Part shown: positions 6,029-8,882 of the stretch, in pieces
Layout of the letters: each line of letters starts with the position of its first letter
How positions within the stretch are numbered: the stretch's first letter is position 1
Assembly: GCA_021823385.1 (NCBI GenBank)
Contig: JAKAOC010000066.1
Coordinates: 1 to 8,882, forward strand
DNA: 8,882 bases
Reading direction: 5' to 3'
From: Actinomycetes bacterium
GTDB lineage: Bacteria; Actinomycetota; Acidimicrobiia; Acidimicrobiales; Acidimicrobiaceae
The notes under the pieces: model-generated
Told to the model about the DNA's origin: nothing
Databases searched by the model: none
What the model saw: the letters and a program-made list of their open reading frames with translations, nothing else
Made by a program: the position numbers and the translations under genes

Positions 6029-7447
6029 CTAGACAGCTGCCTTGGAGTTCACACTCACCGCTAGAGCACTCTTGACAAGCTCGTCTTCGCCCGAAACGGC
6101 GTCGAGCGACTTATTTGCCGGCTCGGGCAGCACCAGAGTCACAAAAAAGCCGATAACCGCCATCCCAAACGAGAATTCGAGCGCTCCGGCCACCCCGAGG
6201 TGAGCCTTGATGATCGGGAAGAGATAGACGCCGAGGAAGGCCCCGAACTTGGCGATACCCGCGGAGATGCCATGACCGGTGGAGCGAACGGAGGTCGGAT
6301 AGACCTCGCCTGCAAGGACGAAGGTCGTCTGATTGGGTCCGAACTCGGCGAAGAAGTAGCTGATTCCGAAGAGAAGCAGGAACGGAAGGATCATGGTCGT
6401 GACGTTGGGTATCACGCCGATCAGCAAAAATGCCAGCCCCATGAAGATGAAGCCGATGAGCTGGAGCCGTTTGTGACCGATCCGGTCCATGAATGCCGCG
6501 GCCAAGTAATAGCCGGGCACAGCCGCCACCGTGAAGACGATCAGCTGCAGCGCTATGGCTTCGGTCAGCACATGGGATCCGCTCTTGCCGAGTACCGAGG
6601 ACACGATCAGAGGGGCGGAGACTGAGTTTCCATAGTAGGCGTAGTCAAAGACGAACCACGAGCCCGCCGTTCCCAACAAATAGACGAGGTAGCGCTTGTT
6701 CGAGAGAAACTGCCTCATGGTGAGGCGCACGACCGGCTCAGCGCTGGTGCCGGCGCGAACGACGCCCTCGGAAAAACTGGCGATGGAGTCCGCGGCTGCG
6801 GCAACCTGCCCGCGAACACGGGCCAGGTAGCGCGGGGACTCAGGCATCTTTCGGCGGAGGTAGATGACGCCGGCTGCCGGAACCGCCCCAAAGCCAAGCA
6901 TGATACGCCAGGCGATGTCCGGGTTGACCTTGGCCGCCAGCAGCGCCAGGGCGACGACGTAGCCGGCGATAGTGCCTAGCGCCTGCATCGCAAAGACCAG
7001 GCCCACCAGTTTGCCGCGGCTTTTTACGTTTGAGTACTCCCCCATCAGCACCGCCGACATCGGGTAGTCGCCCCCGACGCCAAGTCCGAGGATGAACCGG
7101 AAGATGAGCAGCCATATCAGGGAGGGAGCAAAGGCGGAGGCAATTGCGCCGACCACCATAATTGCGGCCTCAAGCCCATAGGTGCGCTTGCGTCCGAGCA
7201 CGTCCGCAATTCGACCGAAGGCAATAGCACCCACGAATGCGGAAATCAGCGTGATGGAGTTGATCAGCCCGACCTGCGAAGTGCTCAAGCCCCATTGCTT
7301 GGCAATGAGGGTTGTCGCAGTGCCAATAATGAACAGGTCATAGGCATCCGTGAAGAAGCCCATCCCCGCAGTAAAGATGGATCGGGTATGGAATCGGCTG
7401 ATTGGCGCCTGATCAAGCGCTTCACCAACGGAGAGATATTCGCTCAC
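6029..7447 (-). CDS. MFS phosphate:H+ symporter-family transporter
   Basis: A 472-residue, 12-helix major facilitator that most likely imports inorganic phosphate with protons across the cytoplasmic membrane. Family marks are GMGFFTDAYDLFIIG 28-42, the MFS loop GRIADVLGRKR 78-88, GLGVGGDYPMSA 121-132, and TGHGISAGIAKFGAFLG 390-406. By motif alignment it keeps the residues that bind phosphate in the fungal PiPT structure: Y128, Q155, W264, D268, Y272 and K400, plus acidic D34/D37, E93 and D127 tied to proton coupling. The GTG at 7447 is preferred because GGAGGA ends 4 nt before it. The ATG at 7480 has a weak site and would add 11 polar residues. The open frame back to 7720 is upstream noise. 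A Pho-box-like repeat lies upstream. Other organic or inorganic substrates of the wider MFS are less likely given the intact site. Confidence 0.85.
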   Translation of the reverse strand: MSEYLSVGEALDQAPISRFHTRSIFTAGMGFFTDAYDLFIIGTATTLIAKQWGLSTSQVGLINSITLISAFVGAIAFGRIADVLGRKRTYGLEAAIMVVGAIASAFAPSLIWLLIFRFILGLGVGGDYPMSAVLMGEYSNVKSRGKLVGLVFAMQALGTIAGYVVALALLAAKVNPDIAWRIMLGFGAVPAAGVIYLRRKMPESPRYLARVRGQVAAAADSIASFSEGVVRAGTSAEPVVRLTMRQFLSNKRYLVYLLGTAGSWFVFDYAYYGNSVSAPLIVSSVLGKSGSHVLTEAIALQLIVFTVAAVPGYYLAAAFMDRIGHKRLQLIGFIFMGLAFLLIGVIPNVTTMILPFLLLFGISYFFAEFGPNQTTFVLAGEVYPTSVRSTGHGISAGIAKFGAFLGVYLFPIIKAHLGVAGALEFSFGMAVIGFFVTLVLPEPANKSLDAVSGEDELVKSALAVSVNSKAAV

Positions 7448-7451
7448 GTCT

Positions 7452-7457
7452 TCCTCC
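7452..7457 (-). promoter_or_regulatory. Ribosome binding site fixing the transporter start
   Basis: Read leftward, GGAGGA is 4 nt before the GTG at 7447 (GGAGG is 5 nt before it). The competing ATG at 7480 has no such site, so the shorter product is the better call. Confidence 0.7.
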
Positions 7458-7545
7458 GGTCGTCCGTCGGACGATTTCATGCTCACAATGCCATACCATC
7501 GTCTCGTATCAAACTTGCTAACGGGTTGCTGGAAAGCGACGTATA

Positions 7546-7574
7546 GGTAGCATTTTGGTGAACAACGGGTAAAG
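7546..7574 (-). promoter_or_regulatory. Pho-box-like triple repeat upstream of the phosphate transporter
   Basis: Read leftward there are three heptamers, CTTTACC (7574-7568), GTTCACC (7563-7557) and TGCTACC (7552-7546), with exact 4-nt spacers, so each starts 11 bp after the last. The middle one equals the GTTCACC core of actinobacterial PhoP boxes. The first matches it at five of seven positions, and the third only weakly (the ACC end). An 11-bp period is the hallmark of PhoB/PhoP sites. The array lies about 100-130 bp before the transporter GTG, on the strand expected for activation. Confidence 0.55.
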
Positions 7575-8049
7575 CCCGCCGAGCAGGCAGAATCCGCTCC
7601 ATTCGGCCGCGGTTTCGAATTTGGTCCCGTCTCGCCGAGACGATTCACGCGACCGCCGGGGCTAGCCAACGACCTACGCCCGGCATCGTTCCAACCTGCC
7701 AGGCCACGCAAGTGGCGCAACAGGGGCTAAGGGTGCCGAGACGGCGCCAAGATCAGGGCGGCTCTCGGGGCCGGCCCCCGCTTCCGCCACGGAGCTGACC
7801 GGGCTGCTCGAACCCGGCCGCCGGTAGATCGGAGGTACGTCCCGGACCGCGCTCACCGAGGTTCCGGGAGGACCTCTGGGTTGCGTTGGTGGTGCTCCGG
7901 AATGCCGGCGCCACCCTTAGGTGTGATCGGAGCGCCTTTTGATTACCACTGCCCAGGGACGGTTACGCCCTGGCCCCGGACGAGCAGTGCCTGCCCCCGA
8001 AAGACGGCGTTGATGATAATGAAAGATCCTCGAACGGAGGCTCGTTGGC
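7575..8049. other. Intergenic region with palindromes, no convincing gene
   Basis: About 475 bp without a credible gene. Short open frames here (60 codons at 7674-7856 minus, 102 codons at 7881-8189 plus) lack ribosome binding sites and family resemblance, and the second overlaps a better gene. Inverted repeats seen are CGTCTCG-C-CGAGACG (7628-7642), the 12-bp palindrome GGGGCCGGCCCC (7767-7778), and CCAGGG/CCCTGG arms at 7953-7958 and 7968-7973. GCCGAGACG occurs twice, at 7634-7642 and 7735-7743. I see no tRNA. Confidence 0.5.
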
Positions 8050-8065
8050 GACGGGCGGTCCCGTC
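8050..8065 (-). terminator. Hairpin at the stop of the hypothetical gene
   Basis: GACGGG and CCCGTC arms (6 bp, 4-nt loop) span the stop codon of the 225-residue protein gene. A second weak stem, CCTC/GAGG at 8027-8039, follows, with the moderately T-rich ATCTTTCATT after it on the transcribed strand. Together they could end the transcript. Confidence 0.35.
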
Positions 8066-8741
8066 AGTCGTCGAAGCCCGAGTACTTGGCCAGCTCCTCG
8101 GCCATGATCCAACCGAGGGCTATCAGGGAGTCCCTGCGCTCAGCATCCAGCGGTGCGAAGAACTCACCAAATCCGGAAAATTGCGGTGACGCGGTTTGGG
8201 GCTTATAGGCGGTGTAGCCGATTGACTCCCCGGTACCCGTGAGCACGAACGTGCGGTCGTCGATCCGATGTTCCCCGCCGAAGCGCCGGGCCAGCCGCCG
8301 CGCCCAGGCACGCTCTTCTCCACTCGGCTTGTGGCCGGGCTGGGGCACGATATCCACAAGTCCTTCGAAAATCTCGAAGCCGCCGGCGTCGGTGAACCTG
8401 GTCCCGACCAAGACGTCCTCGTCGGGAAAGGCGAGAAGGGCCTTGCGGAACTGCCCCTCGCGGATTGCCATCATCGTGTCGCGCGAGTACTCCCCTGCCT
8501 CGGCCAGCATCACGCCAACCACGACAGCGGGAGTGCCACCGATGCGCTCCAAGGTGTAAAAGGAAAAGCCGGTAAGCCTTCCGTCCTTGAATACGTCGGT
8601 AACCAGTACCCACTCTTCGCGTGCCTTCGAAAGGCAGCCGATGTCAAAGCTCGAGCCGGCCGCCTCAGACAGGTCGGCCATAATGGACAACTCAGAGTCA
8701 GAGAGAACAGCGCAGTCGCGGGTATTGATCTCGATGGACAT
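8064..8741 (-). CDS. Conserved-looking hypothetical protein, 225 residues
   Basis: I do not recognise a named family. The protein is soluble and acidic at its start, with no signal peptide or membrane segment. Visible blocks are REEWVLVT 41-48, GRLTGFSFYTLERIGGTPAVVVGV 54-77, a likely helix about 89-104, AFPDEDVLVGTRFTDAGGFEIF 104-125, IVPQPGHKPSGEERAWARRLARRFG 131-155, and a C-terminal GWIMAEELAKYSGFDD 210-225. Alternating strands and a helix in 41-104 recall a degenerate GNAT acetyltransferase fold, but the acetyl-CoA loop (RxxGxG/A) is not seen, so this is a weak guess. The dense tryptophan, glycine and charged motifs suggest a conserved family. The ATG at 8741 has GAGGAG 11 nt upstream. 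It follows a partial upstream frame by 7 nt, so it is probably the second gene of an operon. Confidence 0.75.
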   Translation of the reverse strand: MSIEINTRDCAVLSDSELSIMADLSEAAGSSFDIGCLSKAREEWVLVTDVFKDGRLTGFSFYTLERIGGTPAVVVGVMLAEAGEYSRDTMMAIREGQFRKALLAFPDEDVLVGTRFTDAGGFEIFEGLVDIVPQPGHKPSGEERAWARRLARRFGGEHRIDDRTFVLTGTGESIGYTAYKPQTASPQFSGFGEFFAPLDAERRDSLIALGWIMAEELAKYSGFDD

Positions 8742-8748
8742 AAGGCAG

Positions 8749-8882
8749 CTAGCTCCTCAGCAGGTCCCGGATTCTTGTTTTCGCAGAGTCCAGCCTAGCC
8801 GAAGGGCCCGCTTGCGAGGGCCGACGCGATCCTGCCAGAAATTGGCTCGCACCTTCCCACTCCACGAGTTCGCAGGTCAGAG
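8749..8882 (-). CDS. 3' end of a truncated leftward gene
   Basis: A leftward frame enters at the right edge and reads 43 codons to a TAG at 8751-8749. It ends with a helix-like SARLDSAKTRIRDLLRS. The other two frames stop earlier. Its last codons contain the GAGGAG that serves the next gene, whose ATG lies 7 nt after the stop, an arrangement typical of translationally coupled operon genes. The fragment cannot be assigned to a family, and codon bias is only moderate, so it could be an open stretch by chance. Confidence 0.4.
   Translation of the reverse strand, partial: LTCELVEWEGASQFLAGSRRPSQAGPSARLDSAKTRIRDLLRS

Noticed and set aside
5633..6064. 143-codon rightward frame after the DUF2079 gene
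   Set aside because: Arg-rich, low-complexity product without family resemblance. It overlaps the end of the transporter gene on the other strand.
7601..7640. GGTTTCGAATTTGG, resembling a tRNA T-arm
   Set aside because: The flanking stem does not pair, and no anticodon or acceptor arm can be drawn at the right distance.
7448..7720. Upstream extension of the transporter to 7720
   Set aside because: The added residues are unlike the family, would cover the Pho-box-like repeats, and lack the GGAGGA found before the GTG at 7447.
7881..8189. 102-codon rightward frame
   Set aside because: It overlaps the better leftward gene, has no ribosome site, and the product has no recognisable pattern.

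Overview
The window is GC-rich, codes mostly with G or C at third positions, uses GTG starts and purine-rich ribosome binding sites, and carries an actinobacterial-looking lipoprotein signal. I infer a high-GC bacterium, most likely an actinomycete-type lineage (Actinomycetota). No rRNA, tRNA, CRISPR array, insertion sequence or phage gene is visible.

Layout. Positions 1-52 (+) look like the last 16 codons of a gene that enters from the left. Positions 61-3892 (-) form a three-gene molybdate/tungstate operon. In transcription order these are a cytoplasmic XRE-type regulator with a periplasmic-binding-protein-like sensor domain, a ModA/WtpA-type lipoprotein, and one polypeptide that fuses the ModB permease to the ModC ATPase. 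Capture, transport and probably sensing are therefore encoded by three genes. An AT-rich divergent promoter region (3893-4103) separates this operon from a rightward DUF2079 membrane protein (4104-5615).

Convergent to that gene, across about 410 bp without a gene, is a leftward MFS transporter of the phosphate:H+ symporter family (6029-7447). It keeps the residues known to bind phosphate in the fungal homologue PiPT. About 100-130 bp upstream of its start are three GGT-beginning heptamers at exact 11-bp spacing, resembling a Pho box, so gene content and regulation both point to phosphate. About 480 bp with palindromes but no convincing gene follow. Then comes a leftward conserved-looking hypothetical protein (8064-8741), whose start lies 7 nt after the stop of another partial leftward frame running off the right edge (8749-8882).

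The unifying theme is oxyanion acquisition, with molybdate/tungstate on the left and phosphate on the right. No wholly new system is evident. The points most worth checking are the operator between the -35 and -10 of the regulator, the hairpin-bearing gap and unusual start in front of the fused permease-ATPase, the Pho-box-like triplet, and the unassigned 225-residue protein.
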